DNA of 64,000 nucleotides from Heligmosomoides polygyrus polygyrus (GCA_947396885.1 OX377205.1:76976969-77040968), one strand, 5' to 3'; counted from the first letter of the stretch, positions 1 to 10,376 are shown. Notes: generated by a model from the letters alone, not told the origin. Translations and numbers: made by a program.

Positions 1-85
1 AGCACCCCGGCCACTCGACAAGGACGAAACGCTGCTGGCGCCGCTCGAACAGCTCGATGATCAACGACAGGTGATACAGATGATG
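1..85 (+). mobile_element. 3' end of an RTE-like LINE (fragment)
   Basis: The first ~85 bases match, with small gaps, the last part of the LINE fragment lying in reverse orientation at 34.69-35.11 kb. Both have a stretch that would encode the R-D-R-D-E-W type end of the LINE ORF, then CTCGATGATCAA, then ACAGGTGATACAG. The fragment continues off the left edge. A short GATGATG-like tail follows, as is usual for RTE elements. Too little is present to be functional. Confidence 0.55.
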
Positions 86-907
86 TGCGTACTCTAAGGC
101 GATCTGAAAAATCTCTCATACTATATGAGGAAGCGCCAAGAGCTTTCGACGTAGCTGGATCAGAAATTAAAGACAGTGCATGAAATTAGCGCAAAATATA
201 CATACAAAACACTGGCAAATATCCAGAGGTCTCTAGCGAGCGCCGGAAATCAGAAGAACAACACAGATCAATAGAAAATCAATATCGATAGATGTTACCG
301 ACCATTTCATCAGGATATCGGTTTTCTCTGAGATAATCGATCACGGTGGGAGTCACGTGATTATGGCGGCCAAAGGAAAGGCTCCGCAAGCGGGGGAATT
401 TCCGATCAGATAACCACTATTGATAGATATTATCGATGTTTTGAACGTACCCAGCGGGCGCTATGATTTAGAGTTTGTGCTACAGATTTTGCCCAACACG
501 CCTGTCAGAAGCCCTGCCGCAGATGTAAATCATAAGACGTGTAATCGATCCATCAGGCAATCGTTTTATAGTTTCTCTGTTGATGATGATTAGACACCTC
601 CGATCGGTCATTCACCACTGTATCGATTCTACGTGGAAAATTTTTTCGCCGTTCAGCATTGTAAGACGTCGTGGAAGTTCTCCCTCTTGACAGAAAGGAT
701 TTTCAGGAAGTAATCAGAAGCGGTCAGGATCCGGGCACCGAGCCACTGTCGCACCAGAGCTTTGATTCACAGACCGCTCTGGGGATCCTAATTACCCGAA
801 GAGCCTAACAAGCCTTTTCAAAATACGCTGTTACACAAATTCTCCTTGGGCACTCGAATGACACTCTTCGAATACACAAATAATTTTGGCCTTCTGGGAA
901 ATTCTGA
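86..907. other. Intergenic, nothing recognised
   Basis: No frame longer than 60 codons, no splice-bounded exon and no repeat that recurs elsewhere in the window was seen here. Base composition is ordinary for the region. Confidence 0.5.
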
Positions 908-1402
908 GGATCTATCCTAGTCCGGGGGGGGGGGCACATAACTGAGAAGTATGCAACAAAATGAATTGAAACTTACCGAGCAGCTCCTAGAGAACGAACT
1001 GTAACCTAAAAGAAACCGAAAACGAGCGAACAAACCAAAAAAAGTCGCCGCGGTTTACAACCGTCTCGGCGGACAAAGAGCGACGAAATGGAGGCATGCC
1101 GCGTGCTGGCCGCCGGCTGACATGTTATAACCAGGATTTAACATGGTGGGGAGGGCGCATGAAGCCGCATGCCTCGTGCTGACCGCCGCCTGACATGTTA
1201 TAACCAGGATCTAACATGGTGAGGAGGGCACACGACTTTGCCTGCTTACAACCGCAACGAATGTAGTTTTTTCGTTTTTTTTCCTTCATGACTTTTCTTG
1301 TTTAGGTCTCATGTTGTTCTGTAGGAGCCGGTCGGTAAGTCTCAAGTGGATTTGTTACATATAATACCTTTTAGTATGTAGCCCCCGGAATAGGATAGAT
1401 CC
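908..1402. mobile_element. Mutator-like MITE, copy 1
   Basis: It begins GGATCTATCCTAGTCCGGGG and ends in the inverted form CCCCCGGAATAGGATAGATCC (shown here only as the terminal match), giving ~20-bp imperfect terminal inverted repeats. A second copy lies at 56981-57373 and shares most of the body, including the GGAGGCATGCCGCGTGCTG and CTGACATGTTATAACC segments. This copy carries an internal partial duplication (two versions of the CATGCCGCGTGCTG..TAACATGGTG block, near 1092-1160 and 1168-1222). Its flanks are AAATTCTGA and AATTTTGA, a decayed version of the 9-bp duplication seen intact at copy 2. No transposase is encoded. Confidence 0.7.
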
Positions 1403-1575
1403 AATTTTGAATATTCGAATGGTTTCGCATACCGAAAATTTACGAATATATTCGAAAACGCGATTTTTGAACGCTCGAATTCGAATACATTAGAAAACTC
1501 GATTTTTCGAATATACGAATTCGAATAAAAACCATTCGAATAGCTATTCGAATGGGTCAGTCGAGCATACGTATA
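1403..1575. repeat. TTCGAA-rich low-complexity tract
   Basis: Densely packed ATTCGAAT, TTCGAA and CGAATTCG words make the tract nearly self-complementary. The same composition recurs at 22325-22525. The 80-codon frame across it on the minus strand reflects composition only. Confidence 0.75.
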
Positions 1576-2334
1576 CCATAGCATGCCGCGGAGGGCCGGC
1601 GTGGGGAGTAGCTACATACAGCAAATGTAAATGCAGTCTTATCTCTTCGCTTCGATTACGGATCCGCGTCTTACTTGCTTTCGCATGGGCGCGTAAGGGA
1701 ATTCCAGGATGTAGGCAATTTTAATACGGGTGCGTCACTCGAGCAATGGACTCCCTTCCCCTGCCTAAATCTGTGCTCTTCTCCGCGTCATGGGAGAACA
1801 GCAGAACAAGCTATAGCATCGTTTATTTGTGTTCTTTACTATCAGTGTGTCTTGTATCCTTTTCGCGTTAGTGACACTTCTTATAAGGTGAAGGTGACCC
1901 AGCGGCCCCATTCGCGCCGACTAATATACTTCATTTGCTTTCTTATAAGTCTAAATTCGAACGCAACTCCTTTTTTATCAAGTGGGCGGACAGCTGCTTG
2001 TAGGGTAAGTTGGCATAGCTTCTGCATAATCCATAAACGTCGTAATGGTCCAGCAACGATTGTTTTTACGTGACACAATTTGAGCACTTACAGGTTAGCT
2101 CTGTAGAACCGTCAAATAGCATTTCCCTCCACAATATTCCATCCAGAACCGCCCTAAACAGTGTGGACCCTCTCCTTCCGGGACTACGGAAGCTCTGCTA
2201 TTGGTTACCGTTGAGCTGGCAAGATGCCAGCGCTGAACCAGAGACGTGCTGGTCCCGCAACAATTGCTGTGTCTCCACTACCCAAAGGGATAGGAGTGGG
2301 CAAGCCAGGGGACGAGGGGTAGACGCTCGTCCCC

Positions 2335-2405
2335 CCCTAGTCAAGCCTTCCATCCTTCCGGGGTCGCTGAATTGGTACCGAACTTATCTTGAAAGGAAGC
2401 ACTGA
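2335..2405 (+). repeat. Fragment of the TTTATCC-tailed SINE family
   Basis: It contains the family's diagnostic central block (CAAGCCTTCCATCCTTCCGG, GGTACCGAACTTATCTTG, GAAAGGA). Both ends are missing. A full copy is at 25811-26088. Confidence 0.55.
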
Positions 2406-2589
2406 GTGGTTCAACTGCTGGTGACAGGAACGGCTAGACGTCATACGTGAGCGGTCGGCCCCACGTACGTTCGCGACGGAACGCGAAATCGTCCGCTTGA
2501 AGGGCGCAGAACTAGGCTAGGGAAGGGACTCCGGGGTGACGCCCATCCAAACTAGTTCTGGAAACGCTTTCGTTGCTCAGGGGAAGTCC

Positions 2590-2810
2590 GCAACTAGGTC
2601 TAGGCTCTTCGAGCGCAGAACCGCATACAGATGGAAAAGTGTGCAGAAAACACCTGAAAATTGTATAGACGTTAAAACTCCTCAGATCTCATCCAATCAG
2701 TTGAAATGCAAAAATCCCGCGACGCACAGGAACCGAACCCCCGACCTCCCTCGCATCAAGCAACTCCACTATCCACTGCACCCCGAGCCTGTCTGATGAC
2801 GGTGCCATCG
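2590..2810 (-). repeat. tRNA-derived SINE, second family (reverse copy)
   Basis: Read on the minus strand it has an A-box-like GTGCAGTGGATAG followed by a B-box-like GGTTCGGTTCC, then a body with a TTTCAACTGATTGG motif. Plus-strand relatives are at 10440-10640 and 22850-23010. The body ends in the CTGTATGCGGTTCTGCG / CCAGCTGTACACC segment shared by all three. Confidence 0.6.
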
Positions 2811-2829
2811 CGGGCCTACAAGAGACACA

Positions 2830-4139
2830 ACGCGCACGGCTTCCGCGCTCCATCGCCAATGTGAGGTGCAGGAGGTTGCGTCGCGTACGTCGCTGGGCAT
2901 GTTGCCAGCAGCCGGCGCTTCGCCTAAATCTTTCGGCCGCATCTTGCCAAGGGCGTGCCTTCTCTACACGATTCCTCCGGCCGCCCACTTCCCGCACTGC
3001 CCGCGTCGCCCTATTTGAACGAGTTTGTGGCGCGCGAAAACCGCGCCGCAGTTTGCAGATTCGTTAATTGGCGCGACGCCGTCCAAAAACCTAACAGCTC
3101 ATAGGGGACGAATATGGATTATAAGGAATCGTTTGGTGTGCGTTAATCTTTTCGGTAAATTTTTAACGACCATTTTTTAACGAAAATTTTTTGCGTTAAA
3201 ATCGGTAATTTCGTTAAATTCGTTAAATAAAATTTCCCGTAGCTGCAGTCAGGTTAGCTGTATTTTAATAGGTAAAAAGCGAGATCTTTTTCTTTATTTT
3301 TTCGACTCGGTGTACATGGTCATTATATGACTATAAGCACGGCTGAACTTTTTGAGTGTTTTGATTTGTCCTGGACTTTTTAATTTTTTTTGCAAAACTT
3401 GCTCTCGCTAAGTGCACTTACGGCCCACACTCTTTCATACTGCTATATTTGTTTTGGAAAACTACGGAATGTATTAGCGAAGAATTCAGGTCAGGCAGTA
3501 AAAGCCGAAAACCTGTGAATCCTTTGGTACAATTCGTCTTTGGGAGATATTCACGAACTCAACAGATCTGCCTAGTCCAAGGGAAATGCATAAGGAACGC
3601 GGATATTTAAAAGGGAGTTTCTCGTCCTATATTAGCAGTGGTCCATCTTTTATCCTTCCTACACAGTTTTTCCGAACAAAATTTATCACTAGGTTTCACT
3701 CTTTCAGTTACACAGCATTGTAACAGTGTCTGCGTGCCACTAGTATTCTCCAGCACACAAAGTCAAAAGAACTGTGCTGAACCAATACACTGACTAGAAT
3801 CATTGAAACGAGGTGTACCAGATTTAGTTCTCATTGGAAGCATGTACAAAAATACCAAACTGCTCTCAAACTCTCAAACTGCAGTTCTTTAAAACACAAG
3901 GAAAACGTGACGTTCAATCTTTTTTGTCTGCTGTTGATGAAGTTTAAGGCTCATAATGTACAATAGTATTGTTTTAGTAATAGGCTTTCAGGAATCGGTT
4001 GAATTCTTGAGTTTCTCAGTCATTTGTTATGATTCATTTCATTTATCTGCTGTGTTGAGAGAGCACACATCTGAAAGAGGGCCTGTCGATTAGAGTGGCG
4101 TGGTACTGTACGTTGGCGGTGAAATAGTGTGTCAAAGCT
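2830..4139. other. Intergenic; AT-rich TTCGTTAAA tract inside
   Basis: The stretch around 3140-3240 is rich in TTTTTAACGA and TTCGTTAAATTCG words and looks like a decayed simple repeat. The rest has no exon-like segment or recurring repeat that I could support. Confidence 0.45.
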
Positions 4140-4320
4140 TCTACAGAGCACCTGGAGAACTCGTCCATATCGCTCATGCCGCAGTGGGACCCACGCCGCC
4201 ACTGTGGTGGAAGCCGCGGCGCGGACGAGTTGCCGCGGAGCCGCCGCTCGCAAAGGTACCCGAGGGCTGCGGTAGTTCACGGCGGCTCTCACCCGCCGTG
4301 CCAGGAGCTGCGGTTGAGAC
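4140..4320 (+). repeat. GC-rich dispersed repeat R1 (forward copy)
   Basis: The segment from AGAACTCGTCCATATCGC through GAGGGCTGCGGTAGTTCACGG is present again, in reverse complement, at 20765-20940 with moderate divergence. Both are far more GC-rich than their flanks. The open frames over it on both strands are by-products of composition. Confidence 0.65.
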
Positions 4321-4552
4321 CCGCCGGAGGGCGTGGTCGATTGGAAGCCTGAGGGGAGGGGCTTTTCTTTGGTTTTCGGTCCTCGTTTTCATGCTTCTTC
4401 GTGCTTCTGGGTTGTTAACCATTTCGCTAAACATAAATGACACAAGTTCCTCCGACTGTGCTAACACGAGCTGTACGATGGGCTAGTGATAGTGTAGTCG
4501 GAAGAAGCGTCGGGCGTCGCGTCCACACCGAATAGAGGCTGTTGGTACGGGC

Positions 4553-4655
4553 TTCGTACAGGCAAAACAATTCCTCCAACCTTTCAGCGCCACTGAATTG
4601 GAACCAAAGTTTTCTGGGAAGGTCAAAACTTGGCTTCCCATTAGCTAACCGCCGC
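4553..4655 (+). repeat. Fragment of the TTTATCC-tailed SINE family
   Basis: The central block is recognisable (CAACCTTTCAGCGCCACTG, AATTGGAACC, TCTGGGAAGG) but diverged, and neither tRNA-like head nor tail is present. Confidence 0.4.
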
Positions 4656-5369
4656 AGGTCCTTCTTACGTCCAAATATGCTTTCAGACTGGCTTCACGAC
4701 AACAAATAGAATGGTTGGTGGAGTGATTAGCAAAAAGCTCTATCCTTTACCTATACAGCGGTACTGAAGAACTTTTAAAGAAGTACTCGTTATTGATGAG
4801 CAGATCATTTAAAGTTGCCATTGAATGCCCTCTCGCAGCTATGACACAGGTCAATGAAAGAAGTGCTTAAAAGCTCAAATACTCGAGTAAAATTGCTAAG
4901 TGTCAACATTTTCAATTTTTCAACAACAGCGAGGAGCAAAGTAGTGAAGGCACACTTTTCTTGAGCTCGCGCTTTCAGCTGGATCAGAATTCCCATTTAC
5001 TGCACTCATGATCAGAAAAAGTTCTTCACGAAATCGCCATTGAGCTCACGTATACTACCTAGTTGTATAAGTAGGTTGAATGCACTGAAGTCGGCGCCAG
5101 ATTTTTGTTCGACATGGGAATATCCTAAATGAATTATGCAAGTGCTGTAGCTGCTGTGTTTACGTTCTTCTCTAAGCTAGCCCAGGACATTTGAAATCAA
5201 AGCATATTCTTCCAAATCGAAGTGGGCTCTTTCTACATTAAACTAATATAAACTCCAAAAAAGGAAATAGTATAATTTTTTGTTCGAGGAAAATTTTAAT
5301 ATTATTTCTTTACAGTTTTAATTCCCGTGCCCAATAATTGAACGCCTTGTTTGAGATTTTATAAATTTC

Positions 5370-5610
5370 TTATTTTTGAGGAAAAAATAATGGTTTAAAA
5401 CTAGTTTGAGGAGCGGAAAGGCGGCCATTTTTTATTTTTAAAAGAAAGGATGACACCAAGCCCTCATCCGAAACGTCGCGATTTTTATTCGATTGATAGC
5501 AAAATTTCTGTTTGCATGGAGTTTCACACCTGTAAGCGATGCGACAAAAATAATTGAGAAACTCACAGACATACACATATATGATGTCTCATGTAAGCAG
5601 CATCAACATT
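5370..5610 (+). repeat. Dispersed repeat shared with 56.40-56.65 kb
   Basis: The words CGATTTTTATTCGATTGATAG, AATTTCTGTTTGC, ACACATATATGATGTC and AAGCAGCAT line up in order with the segment at about 56400-56650 in the same orientation (shared core GATTGATAGCAAAA..TCTGTTT). It is non-coding and its family is unknown. Confidence 0.5.
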
Positions 5611-5644
5611 ATCAAACAAATAAAAATCGCGATCTTTTCAGTGC

Positions 5645-5945
5645 TTCAGCCGGCAAAAGTACGCAGTATTGCGTACAGTAACCCTCGCTGCGCCGCACCA
5701 CCCGCCGATGTCATGGCAGGTCCGCGGCACCCGCAAGACTCTGCTGCCACCCTCAGACAGCGAGCTGCGTGCAGAGAACATGGTGGCGCGGAGGGCGCGA
5801 GACAACGCGACGAAAAACAGCCTGCCGCGTTTTCCCGCAACGGCTAGCAACTCGTACGAAACGGCAGCCGCAGCCGTTGTCCCCGCCCCCGAAATCGTGA
5901 GCATTTGCATCCACCCGACTCCCACCCCCGGCACCATATTTGCGC
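5645..5945 (+). repeat. GC-rich dispersed repeat R2 (forward copy)
   Basis: The start (GCAAAAGTACGCAGTATTGCG, then a cluster of GCGCCGCAC, ACCCGCC, CGCGGCACCCGCAAGACTC) matches the reverse complement of 20270-20400. The repeat is CpG-rich, so many open frames cross it on both strands. None has a convincing start, splice sites or a recognisable product. Confidence 0.6.
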
Positions 5946-6266
5946 CTCAATATCGAATAAACGCCGAACAAGTGAATGCTTTCCTCTTCGTAGTCTTTCT
6001 AAATAATACCCAGCATTTAAACTCATCGCTACATCGGTACTTTTAGTCGCGAGACTAACAAAGAACTACTTCAGAACTGTACCGTTAGAAGACGATCAAA
6101 GAAAGAAGTATATATAATTCAAATTTCGTATTCCTTGGCGAAGGCACTATGCCATTTTCAGCTGTGTATTAATTAAATGGACGTAAAAGTTCAAAGTTAA
6201 TTACCAGACTAAAAAGGAGCGGGCCCTACTCAGGACAGAAATGTCAGGAAAGTGGGCAGAACCTAC

Positions 6267-6944
6267 TCGACCGGTGCTGTGCCTTTCGATAAGCGTCTCA
6301 GTATTCCTGCATCCCATACACAGAGACAACGGTCATCGGCAACGAAGTACAGCTTGTTGTTGTCCAGGTCGAGACCAAAAATCATGCCCTACAGAAAGTA
6401 ATATACCACTAATTAATAAAGGCTCTAGGAGCTGGAACGTACTCGGTGACCTTCGAGCTTGGCGCGGATAAGAGGCCCTGAGGAAGGTACGGTAACCAAA
6501 ATCTCGCCATCCGTTGTACCAGCAACGACGATCAGATCACTCCACGACGAGCCGATTAACACAGCTCATGCTGAAAAATCACAACGCATCCACTAAGCAT
6601 CCACTGGCTTGTTGTCAGAAATGCAGTGGAAAATAAACATACATGAGTGCAAATCTCTCCGACCGAACATGTTCCAGTAATGTAAGTTTGATGGGCGTTA
6701 CTGTGTACTTATAGCGTGCTACTGAATAGGATCCAAAGAGAACAGATATCTGTAAAATATTACAATAAGGCGAGAAAATAAGAAAACCAAATAAGAATGA
6801 AAGTCACCTCATCGCCGTCAAGAACCGCAGCATCAAGCGGATAATCATCAAAATAGAATGAAGTGGGAACATCCTGTTCATCTCCGGCAAATAAAAGCGA
6901 ATCCGAAACAAACGTAATTGACCGCTCTCCCAAAACCAGCACTC
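6267..6944 (-). CDS. WDR6-like WD-repeat protein, N-terminal exons only, with one frameshift
   Basis: Four minus-strand exons are seen: 6944-6808, 6749-6643, 6570-6443 and 6388-6267. Introns are 54-72 bp with GTGACT, GTATGT, GTACGT and GTAGGT donors and TTTTACAG, TTTTTCAG and CTGTAG acceptors. Together they encode about 163 residues of a beta-propeller. Telling pieces are DLIVVAGTTDGEILV, then LEGHR joined to GMIFGLDL, then LYFVADDRCLCVWDAG: a GH...WD unit in which the DDR and C-x-W-D strand end are clear. The order and spacing match the first blades of WDR6/Rtt10, the partner of the FTSJ1/Trm7 tRNA 2'-O-methyltransferase (family knowledge). WDR6 is usually about 1000 residues, so most of the protein is missing. 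Phases agree across all junctions only if one base near 6560 is ignored; as written, exon 3 is out of frame. It is therefore either a pseudogene fragment or a gene with an assembly error. No further blades were found toward lower coordinates. Confidence 0.55.
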
Positions 6945-7163
6945 CTAGAATACTTACTGTCCGTAGGATAACGTAATATAAGAACTTCTCAGGATTGCTT
7001 TAGGGTGTGCAACGCAACTATTTCTGCGTGAAACTACGAGAGCGGCTCAGATGCGCACCTACTAACAGTTACGAAGTCTTAAATAATCTTATACTTCTAG
7101 ATAGATTGGATGCACAAAATGCGGTCCCCTCCCGTTACAACACTTCCAGATAAGAGGCGACTC

Positions 7164-7862
7164 GGCACTATTGTACTTTCACAACTCCACGGGTCGAGGA
7201 GAAGTTCGCCCAAACTTCGTCTAGGCGGGTTATTTGAAGTGCTGATCACGAATTTGAGATCCGTTTTCAAAATTACGGCTGATTACGGTAGGTTACGATA
7301 GGTACGTGTGACTAAGGCTACCAAGGTCATGAACACCGATTTCTCCTAAACTTCGGCTAGGGGCCTTATTTGGGGTGCTGATCACGAACTTGAGATCCGT
7401 TTTTCATTCTATCCTGGAGTACGGTAGGTTACGGTGGGTGCGGGTGACTAAGGCAGCCAAGGTTATGGTCACCGATTTCGCCCAAACTTCGGCTAGGGGG
7501 TTATTTGGGATGCTGATCACGAATTTGAGATCCGTTTTTCGTTTTGCGCTGGAGTACGGTAGGTTACGGTAGGTACGGGTGACTAAGGCTGCCAAGGTCA
7601 TGATCACCGATTTCGCCCAAACTTCGGCTATAGGGATTATCTGTAATGCTACGGGTGAGCACAGCATGCAAGCGGTCCCGCAGCGTTTTTTGTTCTACCC
7701 TAAGTAACCCCCCTAGTAACCCACCTACCGTAATCGGCCGTAATTTTGAAAAAGGATCTCAAATTCGTGATCAGCACCCCAAATAACCCCCAGCCGAAGT
7801 TTGGGCGAAAATTTTTTTCGACCTCTCCTCGACCCTTGGAGTTGTGAAAGTACAATAGTGCC
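7164..7862. mobile_element. TIR element with internal ~135-bp tandem repeats
   Basis: The left end GGCACTATTGTACTTTCAC and right end GTGAAAGTACAATAGTGCC are exact inverted repeats, and similarity continues inward for about 130 bp on the right arm (GGGTCGAGGAG, CGCCCAAACTTCG, GCTGATCACGAATTTGAG). The left part is a direct tandem array of about three units starting near 7205, 7343 and 7479, each running CAAACTTCGG..GCTGATCACGAA..GATCCGTTTTT..GGTAGGTTACGG..GTGACTAAGGC. A degenerate relative occurs at 21965-22140. No transposase is encoded. The same 13-bp terminus (one base different) bounds the neighbour at 7893-8754, so both probably used the same transposase. Confidence 0.7.
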
Positions 7863-7892
7863 GGCGACTCTCGATGCAACGTATATTTTCTC

Positions 7893-8754
7893 GGTACTAT
7901 TGTACGTATGGTACCCCACTTAATCTTGTTCAAAATAGGTCTACTAGGGTAGTCTGCCATGGCAAGAACGAATATCATAGTCGTTTTCTGCGGAAATGCC
8001 TTATAAGGGCCTGTTCATGCTTTGCGACAACATCGACAAGAGCGCAGCGCGCGGAAGTATGAACAGGCAGCAGCGACAAGAGCGGCTAGAGCGACAACGC
8101 CGGCGCTCGAGTATGAACACTTTCCGGCGGCGCGCGCTCTGTTTTAATCGATTCGCATGTTTTGCACGGGCGACGGGAGCGACGAGAGAGCAGCGCGCGT
8201 GGCGTGAGCGGCGTGCGCAGCGACAAGAGCGACTGGAGCGACAGCGCCGGCGCACGAGTATGAACACTTTTCGGCGGCGCGCGCTCGGTTTAAATCGATA
8301 TGCAAATTTTGCACGGGCGACAAGTCGCTCCTGTCCTGAAGTATGAACAGGCCCTAAGTCCGTCATATTAAGCTCGAATTGCCTAAGGCCTTGGCTATAG
8401 CACGCGCTGGTGAGGGACGCAGAGAGACCGCCTCCCCCCCCCCCGCCGCAGGTAACCGCGACCGTCTCCCCGGGGAGAGGAGCAGGTCAGCGTGCAGGCT
8501 CGGCGACTAGCTAGAATGCAAGTGCAGCCACTAGAGACGGCGAAATAGTGCGCATCGATAGGAGGCGGAGTGCCTGCGTCTCTTACCAGCGCGCACTGTT
8601 TCGCAAGGCCTTGGGCAATCCGAACTTAATATAACGGACTTATAAGGCATTTCCGCAGAAAACCACTATGATATTCGTTCTTCCCATGGCAGACTACCCC
8701 TAGTAGACCTATTTTGAACAAGATTAAATGGGGCACCATAAGTACAATAGTACC
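7893..8754. mobile_element. TIR element interrupted by a nested MITE
   Basis: The ends are GGTACTATTGTAC and GTACAATAGTACC. The inverted arms run through CCACTTAATCTTGTTC, AATAGGTCTACTAGGG, GCCATGGCAAGAACG, TTTCTGCGGAAATGCC and TTATAAGTCCGT and continue for over 200 bp. The left arm is split after TTATAA by the MITE at 8007-8354. Removing that MITE and one TAA restores an arm that matches the right arm directly. The loop carries a C-rich run (about 8434-8446). There is no coding content. Confidence 0.75.
8007..8354. mobile_element. PIF/Harbinger-like MITE nested in the 7893-8754 element
   Basis: It is 348 bp, beginning GGGCCTGTTCAT and ending ATGAACAGGCCC, with a TAA on each side (8004-8006 and 8355-8357). 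A GGGCC-type terminus with a 3-bp TWA duplication is the PIF/Harbinger signature. The inside is GC-rich and has two diverged direct copies of a ~170-bp unit (AGCGACAAGAGCG..GAGCGACAACGCCGGCGC..AGTATGAACACTTT..CGGCGGCGCGCGCTC..TTTTGCACGGGCGAC). The open frames on both strands are products of this composition. Confidence 0.75.
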
Positions 8755-9283
8755 ATTTTCTCTAGAACCGGCCAGCTTATCTTTACGCTGATAAAATCAA
8801 CTCCGGTTAAGGCGCGTCACGTATAACGCTATTCGCGTACATATAGCGCGGTCCTGAAGGAAACTCTCCTCCCAAAGTTACTCCCGTTATGACTCGGCCA
8901 GAGCGCAGTTCAGGTCCTGCACGGAAATTGAAGACGAACGAGATGCCAACTGCGACTATGATCAGACCTACCATTATGTTACCTCGTTCATAGTCACGAG
9001 TGGCATCCGTGTAACAATATATTGGGTGCATATTGAAGTTTTCGCGCGTGCGCGGCCCAGAAAAGTGTTCATAATCAGCAATATGTCGAGCATAGTGGAG
9101 GGCTCCCAGCAGTAGTTAGAAGTTGCCGTATGTTGGGAGATTTCCTCTATCAGAAACGAGAGATGTGGGGTGGCACTCAGATTATTCAAAGCAATGCCCT
9201 ACACATTTGCTTTGAGCGTAGAGCAGATGGTATAGAAGCTCTATGCTGCTGAAGGTTTTGTTGCGATTAGAGCTCACTCCTCG
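8755..9283. other. Intergenic, nothing recognised
   Basis: The short frames here lack supporting splice sites or motifs, and no recurring repeat was seen. Confidence 0.4.
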
Positions 9284-9287
9284 TTAA

Positions 9288-9902
9288 GCCCTCCGCACAC
9301 TTTTGCGGCAACGCGGCAACCCTATCTTTAAGCATGGGGCAGAGACGCAGAGTGGCCGCGCGAGGCAAAACTGGCTTCGCGCGGCCTGCCGCTGATGTGC
9401 CGCCTAAAGCCCTCCGCACACTTTTGCGGCAGCCGCGTGCGCAGCTTCCACTGCCGCGTGCTAGAGTTCATGCGGCACTCCTCCCGCTCGTTCAATCACC
9501 AACGCTGCAATGCGGCAACAATGCCTTGAAGGATTACTGCCGCTGCCACCGCGCGTGCCGCGTAGGCGGCACCGTCTCTGCCGCACCTGCCGCGTAGGCG
9601 GCACATCAGCGGCGGGCAGCGCGAGGCTAATTTTGCCTCGCGCGGCGACTTTGCGTCTCTGTCCCACGCTTAAAGATAGGGCTGCCGTGTTGCCGCAAAA
9701 GTGTGCGGAGGGCTTAAGCGGCAGATGCGGTGCCGCCTACGCGGCAGTAATCCTTCAAGGTATTGTTGCCGCATTGCCGCGTTGGTGATTGAGCGAGCGA
9801 AAGGAGTGCCGCGGGAACTCTAGCACGCGGCAGTGGAAGCTGCGAACGCGGCTGTTCTGGCCTCTGCCGCGTACGCGGCTGCCGCAAAAGTGTGCGGAGG
9901 GC
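9288..9902. mobile_element. Two interleaved GC-rich MITE palindromes
   Basis: Pair A is 9288-9713: it starts GCCCTCCGCACACTTTTGCG, ends with the inverted form, and has TTAA on both sides. Pair B is 9409-9902: the same terminal sequence, flanked by TAAA and TTTAAA. The order is A-left, B-left, A-right, B-right, so the two inverted repeats interlock instead of nesting. The A arms match through GGGCAGAGACGC..CGCGCGAGGCAAAA..GCTGATGTGCCGCCT. The B arms match through GCCGCGTGCTAGAGTT..CAATCACCAACGC..CCTTGAAGGATTACTGCCG. The 80-90-codon frames across it are not genes. Confidence 0.65.
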
Positions 9903-10235
9903 TTTAAACGCACGCAAGGGAGACGGTCAGGAGGTACACCTGCAACCTGATGGGGGCGTGCGTTCTTCCTCATATCCCCCTTGCTCACCCACCCCCAACC
10001 CGTAGGCTTCACCAAGAGCCTAACGGTTGCCTTACAAAACCTTTGACACGCAAAACAAGTTTCCGGTCCGCAGAACAGCGATGTACCTCCTGATGCCTCG
10101 CCCCCAGCAGGGGCGGGTGTACCTCCTGTCGCGCTGCCCACACAACAACAACAAAAAAGTTGTCGGACGAGTTGTCGCGGTTTGGCCACAGAGTCTACAC
10201 CGTAGTCCTTTGCTGTCTGCGCCCTCCTAGCTTAA

Positions 10236-10376
10236 GGCCCCCACAGAGTTCTGCGGCAACGCCGCTCGCCGCAATGGTTAAGGATAGGGCAGGGACGCCG
10301 TCGGCGGCGAGCTCTGCGTCTCTGCCCTATGGTTAAGCATAGGGCCGCGGCGCTGCCGCAGAACTCTGTGGGAGCC
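10236..10376. mobile_element. Short GC-rich MITE (about 141 bp)
   Basis: Terminal inverted repeats are GGCCCCCACAGAGTTCTGCG at the left and CGCAGAACTCTGTGGGAGCC at the right, with TTAA on the left and TTTA on the right. Inside, a second inverted pair (TAGGGCAGGGACGC / GCGTCTCTGCCCTA) makes most of the element fold back. It resembles the elements at 9288-9902 in composition and target choice, though the end sequence differs. Confidence 0.65.

Noticed and set aside
1675..2405. Frames of 132 and 111 codons on the + strand
   Set aside because: No ATG in a plausible context, no splice-bounded segment, low coding bias, and part of the second lies in a SINE fragment.
5638..6046. Several 60-125-codon frames on both strands
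   Set aside because: They lie in the CpG-rich repeat R2; many overlapping open frames in all phases indicate composition, not coding.
7996..8366. Arg-rich frames of 116 and 121 codons on opposite strands
   Set aside because: They fall wholly inside the PIF/Harbinger-like MITE with its internal direct repeats.
9334..10189. Ala/Arg-rich frames up to 144 codons
   Set aside because: By-products of the interlocked GC-rich MITEs.
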